A DNA stretch of 64,000 bases from an uncultured Bacteroidales bacterium (GCA_946415475.1 CAMKSQ010000007.1:20246-84245), one strand, 5' to 3'. Shown: positions 7,724-16,216, counted from the first letter of the stretch. The notes: generated from the sequence alone by a model not told the origin. Translations and numbers: made by a program.

Positions 7724-9722
7724 GGAACTCTCGGAAATCCTGGACTTGTTGCCGGGGCTGGAAATGGCGGAAATCCGCCTGGACCGCTGCGCCCTGGAGG
7801 AAGAGGAGATCGACCAGTTGTTCTCGGAGTCCGATGTGCCGCTTATCGCCACCTGCCGGCTTCAGGAAGAGCCCCAGGCCCCTGCGCTGCTGGAGCGGGC
7901 CATTCAGGCCGGCGCCAAGTACGCGGACCTGGAGATGGAAGCCCCTGCCTCCGTGGGACGACGCATCCGCGAGGCTTGCCGCGAGTGGGGCACCGTGCTC
8001 ATCCGCTCGTACCATAATTTTGAGGGAACGCCTCCGCTGCCGGTGTTGCAATCCCTGGTGGAACGTGCGCGTCAGTTTGGTGGAGAGGTGGTGAAAATCG
8101 TCACTACAGCTACTTCTGAGGCCGATAATGCCGTTGTGGCGCAATTATATGAGGCCTCTGCGCCAGGCACGTTGGTTGCCTTTTGCATGGGTGAAAAAGG
8201 ACGGGCTTCCCGCCTGGAAGCGCTGAAACGCGGTGCACCGTTCACTTACGCTTGTTTGAGCGAAGGCGACGCCACCGCCGAGGGTCAATGGACCCTGGAA
8301 GAGATGCGGAAGGCCGTGTATGGGGATTTTCGCTTTGTGAAAGCGGAGCTGCTGCCCATGCCGTCGTCCAAGAGCTTTGCCCAGCGGGCCATCATTGCGG
8401 CGGCGCTGGCGGAAGGAACCTCGCACCTGAGCGGCTATTCTCCCTGTGGCGATAACGAAAGCGCGTTACGCGTGGCCCAGGCGCTTGGCGCAAAGGTGCA
8501 AGTGAATGGTTCACAGCTGATTATCGAGGGAATTGGCGCCGGGGAAGGCGGTTTGCATCTTCCGGAACTCCATACCGGAGAGTCCGGCTTCCTCACACGA
8601 CTGATGATTCCGCTGCTGTCGGTGCTATCGACAGAACCGGTGCGGGTCACGGGAGAAAAAACGCTCCTCTCGCGCCCGTTGACGGATGCCCATGACATCA
8701 TGGCTGCTTATGGCGTACGCCTGTACCCGGAGAGCAATGCCTCCCGCAAAACGGACTGCTATCTGCCGCTCAAAGTGGCGGGTCCGCTCCTTCCCGGCCG
8801 GGCCGATGTGTCCGGAAAAGGCGGCTCCCAACTGGTGAGCGGCCTGCTGGCAGCCCTGCCGCTCTTGCAGGAAAAATCGGTCCTCTATGTCCATGAGCCG
8901 CGGAGCATCCCGTACCTCTTTATTACGGTGGACGTCCTCAAGAAGTTCGGCATAAAAATCGGTTCGGAAATGGAGGGTGACGATGCCTTCCTGGAAACGC
9001 AGGACTGGAGCCTCTGCACGGGCGTGAATTTCCGCATTCGCGGCGGTCAGCGCTATCGGGCGGCGGATTTCGCCATCGAGGCCGATTGGTCCGGTGCCGC
9101 ACCCTTCCTGGTTGCCGGTGCCATCTTTGGCGACGTGGAGGTAACGGGATTGGATACGCGTTCCCTGCAGGCCGATATTTCCATCATGGATATTCTCACG
9201 GAAGCCGGCGCCAGCATGTCGCAGCTGGATGGGGAAGATGGTCCCATCCATGTGAGGCGCGCTCCGTTAAGTCCTTTCCGGGCCGATCTGAACAACTGCC
9301 CGGATTTGTTCCCGATGGTGGCAGTATTGGCCGCCTTCTGCCCGGGAGAAAGTCACCTGTTTGGCGTGGAACGCCTGCGTCATAAAGAGACGGACCGTGC
9401 CTCCGCTATAGAACAAACCCTGAAACAGATGGGTGTGGAGGTGGCTGTAAACGACGACGAAATGGTGGTTTCCGGCATTTCTCTCACCCAACGCATGGCC
9501 ACAGGGCGCCTTCTGAAGGGGGGTAACTATCCTTCCTTCTCCGACCACCGCATGGTGATGGCCCTGAAGGTTGCGGCCCTGGGCGCGGACGCTCCTGTGG
9601 TCATCGACGACACCGCCTGCGTCGCCAAATCTTTCCCCAATTTCAATTGTTTATTTGATACTCTTGTCATACCGAGTGGTTCTCTTGTCATACCGAGCGA
9701 AGCGAGTGTATCTCAAAAATAA
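7698..9722 (+). CDS. Bifunctional 3-dehydroquinate dehydratase / EPSP synthase fusion
   Basis: 674 residues. Residues 1-~208 are type I dehydroquinate dehydratase (AroD): MAEIRLDRC near the start, SYHNFEGTPP with the catalytic His, and VVKIVTTA with the Schiff-base Lys. Residues ~212-655 are EPSP synthase (AroA): LLPMPSSKSFAQRA, GESGFLTRLM, RLRHKETDRASAIEQ and SDHRMVMALKVAALG. The fusion joins two non-adjacent steps; AroE and AroK are not in the window. The start ATG 7698 overlaps aroB by 26 nt and matches the usual beginning of AroD. The last ~20 residues (SGSLVIPSEASVSQK) are encoded by the interspersed repeat at 9666-9715 and are probably not functional. Confidence 0.92.
   Translation: MIATSIQNKELSEILDLLPGLEMAEIRLDRCALEEEEIDQLFSESDVPLIATCRLQEEPQAPALLERAIQAGAKYADLEMEAPASVGRRIREACREWGTVLIRSYHNFEGTPPLPVLQSLVERARQFGGEVVKIVTTATSEADNAVVAQLYEASAPGTLVAFCMGEKGRASRLEALKRGAPFTYACLSEGDATAEGQWTLEEMRKAVYGDFRFVKAELLPMPSSKSFAQRAIIAAALAEGTSHLSGYSPCGDNESALRVAQALGAKVQVNGSQLIIEGIGAGEGGLHLPELHTGESGFLTRLMIPLLSVLSTEPVRVTGEKTLLSRPLTDAHDIMAAYGVRLYPESNASRKTDCYLPLKVAGPLLPGRADVSGKGGSQLVSGLLAALPLLQEKSVLYVHEPRSIPYLFITVDVLKKFGIKIGSEMEGDDAFLETQDWSLCTGVNFRIRGGQRYRAADFAIEADWSGAAPFLVAGAIFGDVEVTGLDTRSLQADISIMDILTEAGASMSQLDGEDGPIHVRRAPLSPFRADLNNCPDLFPMVAVLAAFCPGESHLFGVERLRHKETDRASAIEQTLKQMGVEVAVNDDEMVVSGISLTQRMATGRLLKGGNYPSFSDHRMVMALKVAALGADAPVVIDDTACVAKSFPNFNCLFDTLVIPSGSLVIPSEASVSQK
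9666..9715 (+). repeat. Interspersed repeat (AGCGAAGCGA family), 1.5 copies, coding for AroA tail
   Basis: A partial copy (GTCATACCGAG, from 9666) is followed by a full 29-bp copy at 9687-9715. The full copy is identical to the one at 12348-12376 and similar to those at 13898 and 55908. The core GAGCGAAGCGAG is imperfectly palindromic, as in REP-type elements. Confidence 0.8.
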
Positions 9723-9728
9723 CGAACT

Positions 9729-10862
9729 ATGAATACCTTTGGCAATAAATTTCGCGTAAGCATTTTTGGCGAATCCCACGGGGAGCGCATCGGCGTAACC
9801 TTGGACGGCGTCCTGCCCGGCATTCCGCTCAGTGAGGAAGATTTCACTCAGGACCTTCTCCGCCGAAAGGCCGGGGCGCTGGGAACCACGCCGCGTGTGG
9901 AGTCCGACCTCCCGGAAATTGTTTCCGGCGTGTACGAGGGCCATACGACGGGTGCTCCGCTCACCATTCTTTTCCGCAACGAGAACACCCGCAGCGAGGA
10001 CTACGAGCAGTTCCGCAAACATCCCCGTCCAGGCCATGCCGACTTCACGGCCAACCTCAAGTTCGGCGGTTTCAACGACCCCCGCGGCGGCGGCCATTTC
10101 AGCGGCCGGCTCACGCTGGGCATCGTCGCAGCTGGCGTCGTAGCCAAAAAGATGCTCTATTTTGCCAGCTTCCATGCTGCGCTTACCGAGGTGGGAGGCA
10201 TCAAGGAGGCGGACCGCTGGCCGGAGGCGCTTCGTGCTGCACAGGCCGATGGCGATTCCCTGGGCGGAATTGTGGAGTGCACGGTAGAGAACGTTCCTAT
10301 CGGCCTTGGAGAACCCTTCTGGAACAGTGTCGAGAGCCAGATTTCCCATGCCATCTTTGCCATTCCCGGCGTGCGGGGCATTGAGTTTGGCGATGGTTTT
10401 GCTGCAGCTGCCATGCACGGGTCGGAGCACAACGATCCGTTCCCGGAGCATCATTGCTGCCATGGGGAGCATGAGGAGGGGCATGAGTGCCACTGCCATG
10501 GGGAGCACGAGGAGGGGCATGAGTGCCACTGCCATGGGGAGCACGAGGATGAATCACACGAATGCTGCCATGGGGAAGGCGGTTGCCATCATGAAGAGGG
10601 AGAATGCCACCATGAAGAAGGGGAAGGGCACCACTGCTGTGGCCGTCATAAGCGCCCGCAGCCGCCCGTCACCAACCACGCCGGCGGCGTGAACGGCGGC
10701 ATCACCAATGGCAATCCGCTGGTGTTCCGCGTGGCCTTCAAACCCACCGCCAGCATCGCCAAGGCCGGCATTCCGGGGCGTCACGACGTCTGTTTCGCCC
10801 TGCGCACTCCCGTGATTGTAGAGGCCATGGCGGCCATCGTCCTGGTGGACCTGGCGCTTTAG
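9729..10862 (+). CDS. aroC: Chorismate synthase with His/Cys/Glu-rich insertion
   Basis: 377 residues. Catalyses the FMN-dependent 1,4-elimination of phosphate from EPSP. Motifs: FGESHGERIG, RPGHADFTANLKFGGF, DPRGGGHFSGRLTLG, GIEFGDGFAAAAMHGSEHNDPF, NHAGGVNGGITNG and GRHDVC. The GGGHFSGRLT form resembles chorismate synthases of anaerobic Firmicutes. Residues ~240-308 are a 69-residue insertion with 21 His and 12 Cys, built on the 12-residue unit GEHEEGHECHCH, placed in the loop between GSEHND and TNHAGG. The segment between KPTASI and GRHD is about 15-20 residues shorter than usual, and so is the one before VGGI. Whether the enzyme is active with these changes is unknown. It follows the aroD-aroA fusion by 6 bp. 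Confidence 0.92.
   Translation: MNTFGNKFRVSIFGESHGERIGVTLDGVLPGIPLSEEDFTQDLLRRKAGALGTTPRVESDLPEIVSGVYEGHTTGAPLTILFRNENTRSEDYEQFRKHPRPGHADFTANLKFGGFNDPRGGGHFSGRLTLGIVAAGVVAKKMLYFASFHAALTEVGGIKEADRWPEALRAAQADGDSLGGIVECTVENVPIGLGEPFWNSVESQISHAIFAIPGVRGIEFGDGFAAAAMHGSEHNDPFPEHHCCHGEHEEGHECHCHGEHEEGHECHCHGEHEDESHECCHGEGGCHHEEGECHHEEGEGHHCCGRHKRPQPPVTNHAGGVNGGITNGNPLVFRVAFKPTASIAKAGIPGRHDVCFALRTPVIVEAMAAIVLVDLAL
10446..10655 (+). repeat. 36-bp tandem repeat encoding metal-binding-like segment
   Basis: CATGGGGAGCA(T/C)GAGGAGG followed by GGCATGAGTGCCACTGC occurs twice nearly exactly (start ~10469 and ~10505) and a third time in diverged form, followed by shorter CCATGAAGA-type units. It encodes GEHEEGHECHCH repeats within aroC. 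Confidence 0.8.
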
Positions 10863-10882
10863 GTTAAGTCGGGCAAAAATCG

Positions 10883-10890
10883 TATCTTTG
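10883..10890 (+). promoter_or_regulatory. Promoter -7 box for suf genes
   Basis: TATCTTTG matches TAnnTTTG. The predicted start point (~10897) is next to the sufB ATG at 10898, so the message is probably leaderless. Confidence 0.65.
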
Positions 10891-10897
10891 CATCCCT

Positions 10898-12334
10898 ATG
10901 GCAGAAGATATCATACAGCAGTTTACCTCCGGGGAGTACAAGGAAGGCTTTGTGACCGACGTGGAGCAGGAGTTCATTCCCAAGGGGTTGAACGAGGATA
11001 TCGTGCGCATGATATCGGCCCGGAAAGAGGAGCCCGAATGGCTGCTGGAATTCCGGCTGGACGCCTTCCGCAAGTGGCAGGCCATGCCGCAGCCAGATTG
11101 GGCGCATCTGGATATGCCGGAGATTGATTTTCAGGACATTATCTACTTTGCCGCACCCAAGAAGGACAAGGATCGTCCCAAGGAAATCGACCCTAAACTG
11201 GCGGAGACTTTTGACAAACTGGGCATTCCCCTCAAGGAGCGGGACGTTCTGGCGGGTGTTGTGGCGGTAGATGCCGTCTTCGACTCCGTGTCCGTTACCA
11301 CCACTTTCCGCAAAACCCTCGCGGAAAAGGGCATTATTTTCTGCTCTTTCTCGGAGGCTGTGAAAGAGCATCCGGACCTGGTGCGTAAGTACCTGGCCAG
11401 CGTAGTGCCCGCCTCCGACAACTTTTTCGCGGCCCTGAACAGCGCCGTTTTCTCCGACGGCTCCTTCTGCTACATACCCAAAGGCGTCCGCTGCCCCATG
11501 GAGCTCAGTAGCTACTTCCGTATCAACGCCCGCGGCACCGGCCAGTTCGAGCGCACGCTCATCGTTGCCGATGAAGGCTCCTACGTCAGTTACATGGAAG
11601 GCTGCACGGCCCCCATGCGCGACGAGCAGCAGCTTCACGCCGCCGTGGTGGAAATTATCGTGGAAAAAGATGCCGATGTCAAATACTCCACCGTCCAGAA
11701 CTGGTACCCCGGCGATGCAGACGGCAAGGGCGGCATCCTGAACCTGGTGACCAAGCGCGGCATCTGCAAAGGCAGCGGCTCGCACCTGAGCTGGACCCAG
11801 GTGGAAACCGGCAGCGCCATCACCTGGAAATATCCATCGACCATCTTAAAGGGCGATTTTTCCTCCTCTGAATTTTATTCGGTGGCCGTTACCAACAACC
11901 ACCAGCAGGCCGATACCGGCACCAAGATGATTCATCTGGGGCAGGGGACCAAGAGCCGGATCGTGTCCAAAGGCATATCGGCAGGGGTGAGCCAGAACAG
12001 TTACCGTGGCTTGGTGCGCATGGGCAAAAATGCCAGGAACGCGCGCAATTATTCGCAGTGCGACAGCCTGCTCATCGGCTCGCGATGCGGCGCCCATACC
12101 TTCCCGCTGATCCAGTCGCAGAACCCCACGGCTACGGTGGAGCACGAGGCAACCACTTCCAAAATATCTGAGGATCAGTTGTTTTACTGCAATCAGCGGG
12201 GTATCGGCCCGGAAGAGGCGGTGGGCCTGATTGTGAACGGCTATGCCCGTGAAGTGCTGAGCCGCCTGCCCATGGAATTTGCTGTGGAGGCGCAAAAACT
12301 GCTCCAAGTATCCCTTGAAGGCAGTGTAGGATAG
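10898..12334 (+). CDS. sufB: Fe-S cluster assembly scaffold SufB
   Basis: 478 residues, full length for SufB. With SufC and SufD it forms the SufBCD scaffold on which Fe-S clusters are built in the cytoplasm. Recognisable family blocks are [59 protein letters not shown] and, near the end, [25 protein letters not shown] followed by RGI. The first block includes a conserved Cys pair around CYIPKGVRC. The start ATG lies directly behind a TATCTTTG box. SufS and SufU/SufE are not in the window. Confidence 0.95.
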   Translation: MAEDIIQQFTSGEYKEGFVTDVEQEFIPKGLNEDIVRMISARKEEPEWLLEFRLDAFRKWQAMPQPDWAHLDMPEIDFQDIIYFAAPKKDKDRPKEIDPKLAETFDKLGIPLKERDVLAGVVAVDAVFDSVSVTTTFRKTLAEKGIIFCSFSEAVKEHPDLVRKYLASVVPASDNFFAALNSAVFSDGSFCYIPKGVRCPMELSSYFRINARGTGQFERTLIVADEGSYVSYMEGCTAPMRDEQQLHAAVVEIIVEKDADVKYSTVQNWYPGDADGKGGILNLVTKRGICKGSGSHLSWTQVETGSAITWKYPSTILKGDFSSSEFYSVAVTNNHQQADTGTKMIHLGQGTKSRIVSKGISAGVSQNSYRGLVRMGKNARNARNYSQCDSLLIGSRCGAHTFPLIQSQNPTATVEHEATTSKISEDQLFYCNQRGIGPEEAVGLIVNGYAREVLSRLPMEFAVEAQKLLQVSLEGSVG

Positions 12335-12347
12335 TTAATGTTTCCCT

Positions 12348-12376
12348 GTCATACCGAGCGAAGCGAGTGTATCTCA
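12348..12376 (+). repeat. Interspersed repeat (AGCGAAGCGA family) ending on the pnuC start codon
   Basis: 29-bp copy identical to 9687-9715. Its last base is the A of the ATG at 12376, so the repeat forms the entire upstream context of the next gene. Confidence 0.8.
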
Positions 12377-13017
12377 TGTTAGACACCATCATATTCGAAT
12401 TGGCCGGGCGCCCGGTGCTCCTCATCGACCTTATTTGTTCGGTCCTGGGGCTCACCTGCGTGTTCCTTGCGGGACGCAATTCCAAGTACAACTTCTGGGT
12501 GGGCTACCTGTACACGGCGGCGCTGTTCCTGCTTTTCATGCACCGGAACCTGTACGCCAACTTGCTGCTGCAGCCCATTTCGCTGGTCATCAACATGCTG
12601 GGGCATTACCGTTGGACGCATCCCAAGCCGGAGGAATCCAGTGATGGCAAAACCCTGAATGTGAGTTCGTTAACTTGGATGTGGCGCGTTTACTGCGTGG
12701 CGGGAGTGTTCATCATCGCCGGCCTGTGGGGCTGGTCGCTGGACCGTCTGTTCCCGGAGGACCCGCATCCGTACCTGGATTCCTGTGTTACGGTGCTCAT
12801 CCTCATGGCCCAGCTGCTCAGCGCCCTTAAAAAGTGGGACTGCTGGATTGCCTGGCTGCTGGTGAACATTACGCAAATCATCCTGCACCTGAGCGTGGGC
12901 AATGTGCTCATGTCCATCGTGAGCGCCCTGTACCTCATTAACGGCATTTGGTCCCTGGTGTCATGGGACCACCTGATGCATGGTACGCAAAGTGCTGATA
13001 ATAAGAAAGATAAGTAA
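12376..13017 (+). CDS. pnuC: PnuC-like nicotinamide mononucleotide/riboside transporter
   Basis: 213 residues with about six to seven hydrophobic segments and a Trp-rich C-terminus (LKKWDCWIAWLLVNITQIIL, LINGIWSLVSWD), the PnuC pattern. It starts with LIDLICSVLGLTCVFLAGRNSKYNFWVGY. PnuC proteins import vitamin B3-type or related vitamins by facilitated diffusion with metabolic trapping; the substrate here could also be riboflavin-like or thiamine-like, as in PnuX and PnuT. ATG 12376 is preferred; a GTG at 12367 in the repeat is also in frame. It interrupts the suf cluster between sufB and sufC, which is unusual. Confidence 0.8.
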   Translation: MLDTIIFELAGRPVLLIDLICSVLGLTCVFLAGRNSKYNFWVGYLYTAALFLLFMHRNLYANLLLQPISLVINMLGHYRWTHPKPEESSDGKTLNVSSLTWMWRVYCVAGVFIIAGLWGWSLDRLFPEDPHPYLDSCVTVLILMAQLLSALKKWDCWIAWLLVNITQIILHLSVGNVLMSIVSALYLINGIWSLVSWDHLMHGTQSADNKKDK

Positions 13018-13018
13018 A

Positions 13019-13046
13019 CGAACCCTGGAATAATTAATGGGGTTCG
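13019..13046 (+). terminator. Hairpin between pnuC and sufC (weak terminator or spacer)
   Basis: CGAACCC (13019-13025) and GGGTTCG (13040-13046) form a 7-bp stem directly after the pnuC stop. There is no T run, so termination is uncertain. Confidence 0.3.
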
Positions 13047-13088
13047 ATAACATAAGATAATGATAAACAACTAGTTACATACCAGGCT

Positions 13089-13823
13089 ATGCTGGACATT
13101 ATAAATCTCCATGCCAAGATTGGCGACAAAGAAATCCTGAAGGGAATCAACCTTCACATCGGCCCCGGCGAAGTACATGCCGTGATGGGACCCAACGGGG
13201 CGGGGAAGAGCACGCTCAGCGCCGTGCTTACCGGCCGTCCGGACTACGAAGTCACGGAGGGCAGCATCCTGTACAAAGGGGAGGACCTCTTGGCCAAAAC
13301 GCCCGAGGAGCGTGCCTGGGCGGGCCTTTTCCTGAGTTTCCAGTACCCGATAGAGATTCCCGGTGTCACCATTACGGCCTTCATGAAGGCGGCGGTGAAC
13401 GCTAAGCGCAAGGCGCAGGGATTGCCGGAGCTCAAGGCCGCCGATTTCCTCAAGCTCATGAAGCAAAAGATGGCCCTGGTGCAGATGAAACCGGAGTTCG
13501 CCAAGCGTGAGGTGAACGTCGGCTTCTCCGGCGGCGAGAAAAAGCGCAACGAGATTTTCCAGATGGCCCTGCTGGAGCCGGACCTGTCCATCCTGGACGA
13601 GACCGACAGCGGCCTGGACGTGGACGCCCTTAAGATTGTGGCCGATGGCGTGAACACGCTCCGCAGCCCCGAGAAGAGCGCCATCATCATCACGCACTAC
13701 CATAAGCTGCTGGAATACGTGCAGCCGGACGTGGTGCACGTGCTCAAGGCCGGCCAGATTGTGAAAACCGGCGGACGGGAGCTCATCGACGCCATTGAAG
13801 CTCAAGGATTTGACCAGTTTTAG
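13089..13823 (+). CDS. sufC: Fe-S cluster assembly ATPase SufC
   Basis: 244 residues; ABC-type ATPase that powers the SufBCD complex. Walker A is GPNGAGKST (residues 34-42), the signature is FSGGEKKRNE (146-155) and Walker B is LSILDETDSGLD. The Glu-Lys-Lys-Arg after the signature is typical of SufC. It is followed after 2 bp by sufD and preceded by a 71-bp gap. Confidence 0.95.
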   Translation: MLDIINLHAKIGDKEILKGINLHIGPGEVHAVMGPNGAGKSTLSAVLTGRPDYEVTEGSILYKGEDLLAKTPEERAWAGLFLSFQYPIEIPGVTITAFMKAAVNAKRKAQGLPELKAADFLKLMKQKMALVQMKPEFAKREVNVGFSGGEKKRNEIFQMALLEPDLSILDETDSGLDVDALKIVADGVNTLRSPEKSAIIITHYHKLLEYVQPDVVHVLKAGQIVKTGGRELIDAIEAQGFDQF

Positions 13824-13825
13824 CC

Positions 13826-14479
13826 ATGGGACACGGGAAGTATATCGATCCGTTCAAGGCAGGAGATTCTCTCGGCCTTCGGCCTCGGAATGACAATGTC
13901 ACACCGAGCGAAGCGAGCGTGTCCCATCATCGGGTGAAAGCCGGTGAGGTCTTGAACCTGGAGTACGTGGTGCTGCCCGGGGAGAGCAGGGACATCGACA
14001 TAAAAATCGACCTGGTCGGTCCTGGAGCGGAGGCGCATATCAAGGCTCTGTACCTTTGCAAGGCCGATGAAAAGGTGAATTTCCGCATTCTGATGCATCA
14101 CCGCGCGCCCGGATGCCGCAGTACCCAGCTGATCAATGGTATCGCCAGTGGGGAGGCACAGGTGAACTTTGGCGGCACCATCGTCGTCGCCCCGGACGCC
14201 CAGCAGACGGAGGCCTACCAGGAGAACCACAACATCGTGCTCACGGAAACGGCCAAAGTGGACACCCGTCCGCAGTTGGAAATCTATGCCGATGACGTCA
14301 AATGCTCCCACGGTGCCACTGTGGGGCAGCTCAACGCCGACGAACTCTTCTACATGCGCTCCCGTGGCGTTCCCGAAGCGGAAGCCCGGACGCTGCAAAT
14401 GCTCTCCTTCCTGTCCCCGGTAATTCCGGCCGGCCGGGAGGAGGAAATTGAACGGGTGCTCAGAAGTTATGCGGAGTAG
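13826..14479 (+). CDS. sufD: Short SufD-type Fe-S assembly protein with repeat-encoded segment
   Basis: 217 residues, about half the usual SufD length (~400-440): it keeps the beta-helix and C-terminal part and lacks the N-terminal helical domain. Support comes from LNLEYVVLPGE, QLINGIASGEAQVNFGGTIV, VDTRPQLEIYADDVKCSHGA (the conserved SufD block) and DELFYMRSRGVPEAEA. Residues ~13-33 (GDSLGLRPRNDNVTPSEASV) are encoded by interspersed repeats at 13865-13926, dropped between MGHGKYIDPFKA and HRVKAGEVLNLEYV. The segment lies outside the conserved core and is probably tolerated. The last 11 bp overlap the next gene. Confidence 0.85.
   Translation: MGHGKYIDPFKAGDSLGLRPRNDNVTPSEASVSHHRVKAGEVLNLEYVVLPGESRDIDIKIDLVGPGAEAHIKALYLCKADEKVNFRILMHHRAPGCRSTQLINGIASGEAQVNFGGTIVVAPDAQQTEAYQENHNIVLTETAKVDTRPQLEIYADDVKCSHGATVGQLNADELFYMRSRGVPEAEARTLQMLSFLSPVIPAGREEEIERVLRSYAE
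13865..13926 (+). repeat. Interspersed repeats inside sufD
   Basis: Two elements in tandem: a palindromic CTCGGCCTTCGGCCTCGG core (13871-13888) and a variant 29-bp copy of the AGCGAAGCGA family (13898-13926), read in the same frame (VTPSEASVS) as the copy in the AroA tail (VIPSEASVS). The GGCCGAAGGCC core recurs at 52465-52480. Confidence 0.75.
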
Positions 14480-16094
14480 GTCGCTGCTCATACTGCTTAC
14501 TGCGAGCCTGGCGCTTTCCTGCGTCCGGATGGGCGTTGACCGGCAAACGGAGAACTTACTGGCAGGGCTTGACAACTACCTGGAGACCAGGGATTTGTAC
14601 GTTGCCCAAAAGCAAAACCAGCTGGCGGCCCTTTCCAAGCTGGCACGGGACATTGACGATCCCACCCTGCGCTATAACCTGGAATTTACCGTGGCCCAAG
14701 AGTACTTCGCCTTCAGTTTTGACTCCACGCAGGTCTATCTGAAACACTGCCAACAACTGGCCGGTGCCAACAAGGAGCGCTACGATGAAGCCTCCATTGC
14801 TCTTGGGCACCTGTACGAAAAGGCGGGCAGTTACATGGAGGCCTATACCTTATTATATGGCCAGCTGGACAGCACGCGCTTGTCCAAGGCCTTGCTGCCA
14901 GAGTATTTGTGGGTACTGTACGATTTCAGTCACGACCTGGCAGGCAATTCCGGTATGGTGGAACGCCTGTCCATCCCTTCCGCCGCCTCGTACCGTAAAC
15001 AGCTGATGCCGCTCCTGCCCGAGAACAGCGAGCGCCGGCGGGTGCTCCTGCGGGACCGGCTCATTGACGAGCAAAACTGGCCCGCGGCAGACAGCGTGGC
15101 CCATATTTTACTTTCCGGCAGGCGCCCGGACGAGCACATGTATGCCATTCACGCCTTTTTCTGCTCGGAGATTGCCGGGTTCAGCGGTCGCCCCGCCGAC
15201 CGCATGAAGTGGCTGGTGGAAAGCGCCAAGAGCGATATTCTCTGCGCCGTGAAGGACTACGCCTCCCTGACGATGGTGGCGCAGAGTCTCCTTCCGGTCG
15301 ATGTGAACCGTTCCTTCCGCTATTTGCGTATCGCGCAGGAAGACGCTCTGTTTTATAATGCCAAACTGCGTCCCTGGCAAATTTCCCGCTTCCTGATTGA
15401 GGTGGAGGACGCTTATTCCCAGCGGCAGGCTAATAACCGCAGGCTGATGTATATTGCTCTGGGCATCATGGCTGTTCTGGTACTTGCCTTGTCGCTTTTG
15501 TCCCGTTTTGCCATTGTCCGTTCCAAGAAACTGGCCCGCACGCAGCAGGCATTAGAGGAGGCCAACATTCAATTGGCCAGCGCCAACGTAAGCCTCAACG
15601 ACCTGAACCGGCAAATCTCCCGGGCCGATAAAGTGAAGGAACGCCAGATAGTTACCTTCCTGGAGGGCCTTGCCAACCAGATTTCCCTCATCCGGTCCGA
15701 GGATAACCGTTACCGCAACCTGCTTAAACAGGGAAAGGCGGATGCCCTTCTCAAGGAATTGTCCATCACCGGCCGTTCGGAAAAGGCCCGAGAAGAATTC
15801 TACGAGAGCTTTGACCGTACTTTCCTGGCCATGTATCCGGATTTTGTGGAGCAATTCAATGCCTTGCTCAAGGAGGAAGCCCGTATTACGCCGCCGGAAG
15901 GCCGCCTTACCACGGAGCTCCGCGTATTCGCCCTCATTCGCCTGGGAGTGGATGACAGCAAGAAGATTGCCGCCATGCTGGACTACTCTGCCAGTACTAT
16001 CTACAATTACAAAGTAAGCGTGAAAAATGCGTCGCTCGGCCCCCGGGAAACCTTCGAAGACCGGGTAAAAATGATTGGGAAGCAGGAAAAATAA
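14469..16094 (+). CDS. DUF6377-type membrane transcriptional regulator
   Basis: 541 residues. Signal-type N-terminus (MRSRSLLILLTASLALSC), a long periplasmic helical TPR-like region to ~residue 320, one membrane segment (LMYIALGIMAVLVLALSLLS, ~327-350), a coiled coil and a C-terminal LuxR-like HTH (ALIRLGVDDSKKIAAMLDYSASTIYNYKV in outline: residues ~485-515). This is the DUF6377 architecture of Bacteroidetes regulators found beside SusC/SusD loci, so it probably senses a glycan signal in the periplasm and controls the GH3-SusCD-GH16 locus that starts 153 bp downstream. Its ATG lies inside the end of sufD. Confidence 0.85.
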   Translation: MRSRSLLILLTASLALSCVRMGVDRQTENLLAGLDNYLETRDLYVAQKQNQLAALSKLARDIDDPTLRYNLEFTVAQEYFAFSFDSTQVYLKHCQQLAGANKERYDEASIALGHLYEKAGSYMEAYTLLYGQLDSTRLSKALLPEYLWVLYDFSHDLAGNSGMVERLSIPSAASYRKQLMPLLPENSERRRVLLRDRLIDEQNWPAADSVAHILLSGRRPDEHMYAIHAFFCSEIAGFSGRPADRMKWLVESAKSDILCAVKDYASLTMVAQSLLPVDVNRSFRYLRIAQEDALFYNAKLRPWQISRFLIEVEDAYSQRQANNRRLMYIALGIMAVLVLALSLLSRFAIVRSKKLARTQQALEEANIQLASANVSLNDLNRQISRADKVKERQIVTFLEGLANQISLIRSEDNRYRNLLKQGKADALLKELSITGRSEKAREEFYESFDRTFLAMYPDFVEQFNALLKEEARITPPEGRLTTELRVFALIRLGVDDSKKIAAMLDYSASTIYNYKVSVKNASLGPRETFEDRVKMIGKQEK

Positions 16095-16102
16095 GCTCCT
16101 GA

Positions 16103-16180
16103 TTTACTACTTTTTCAAAGGTACTTAAAAATCGCAATTGTCTAAAAATCAGACTTTTGCGATTTTTATTTTACTACTTT
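16103..16180 (+). promoter_or_regulatory. Direct repeat TTTACTACTTT pair, possible operator
   Basis: TTTACTACTTT occurs at 16103-16113 and again at 16170-16180, on either side of the terminator hairpin and upstream of the GH3 promoter. A binding site for the adjacent DUF6377 regulator is possible but not shown. Confidence 0.3.
16127..16167 (+). terminator. Terminator after the DUF6377 regulator
   Basis: AAAAATCGCAA (16127-16137) pairs perfectly with TTGCGATTTTT (16157-16167), with an inner GTCT/AGAC stem. The A and T runs at both ends suit a bidirectional Rho-independent terminator. Confidence 0.7.
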
Positions 16181-16216
16181 AATTTTCTTATTGGCGCGCT
16201 GTTCGTTTTTCCCCTC

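Noticed and set aside
9651..10544. Minus-strand frame with MLPMAVALMPLL repeats
   Set aside because: It is the reverse reading of the 36-bp repeats in aroC; the plus strand holds the conserved chorismate synthase.
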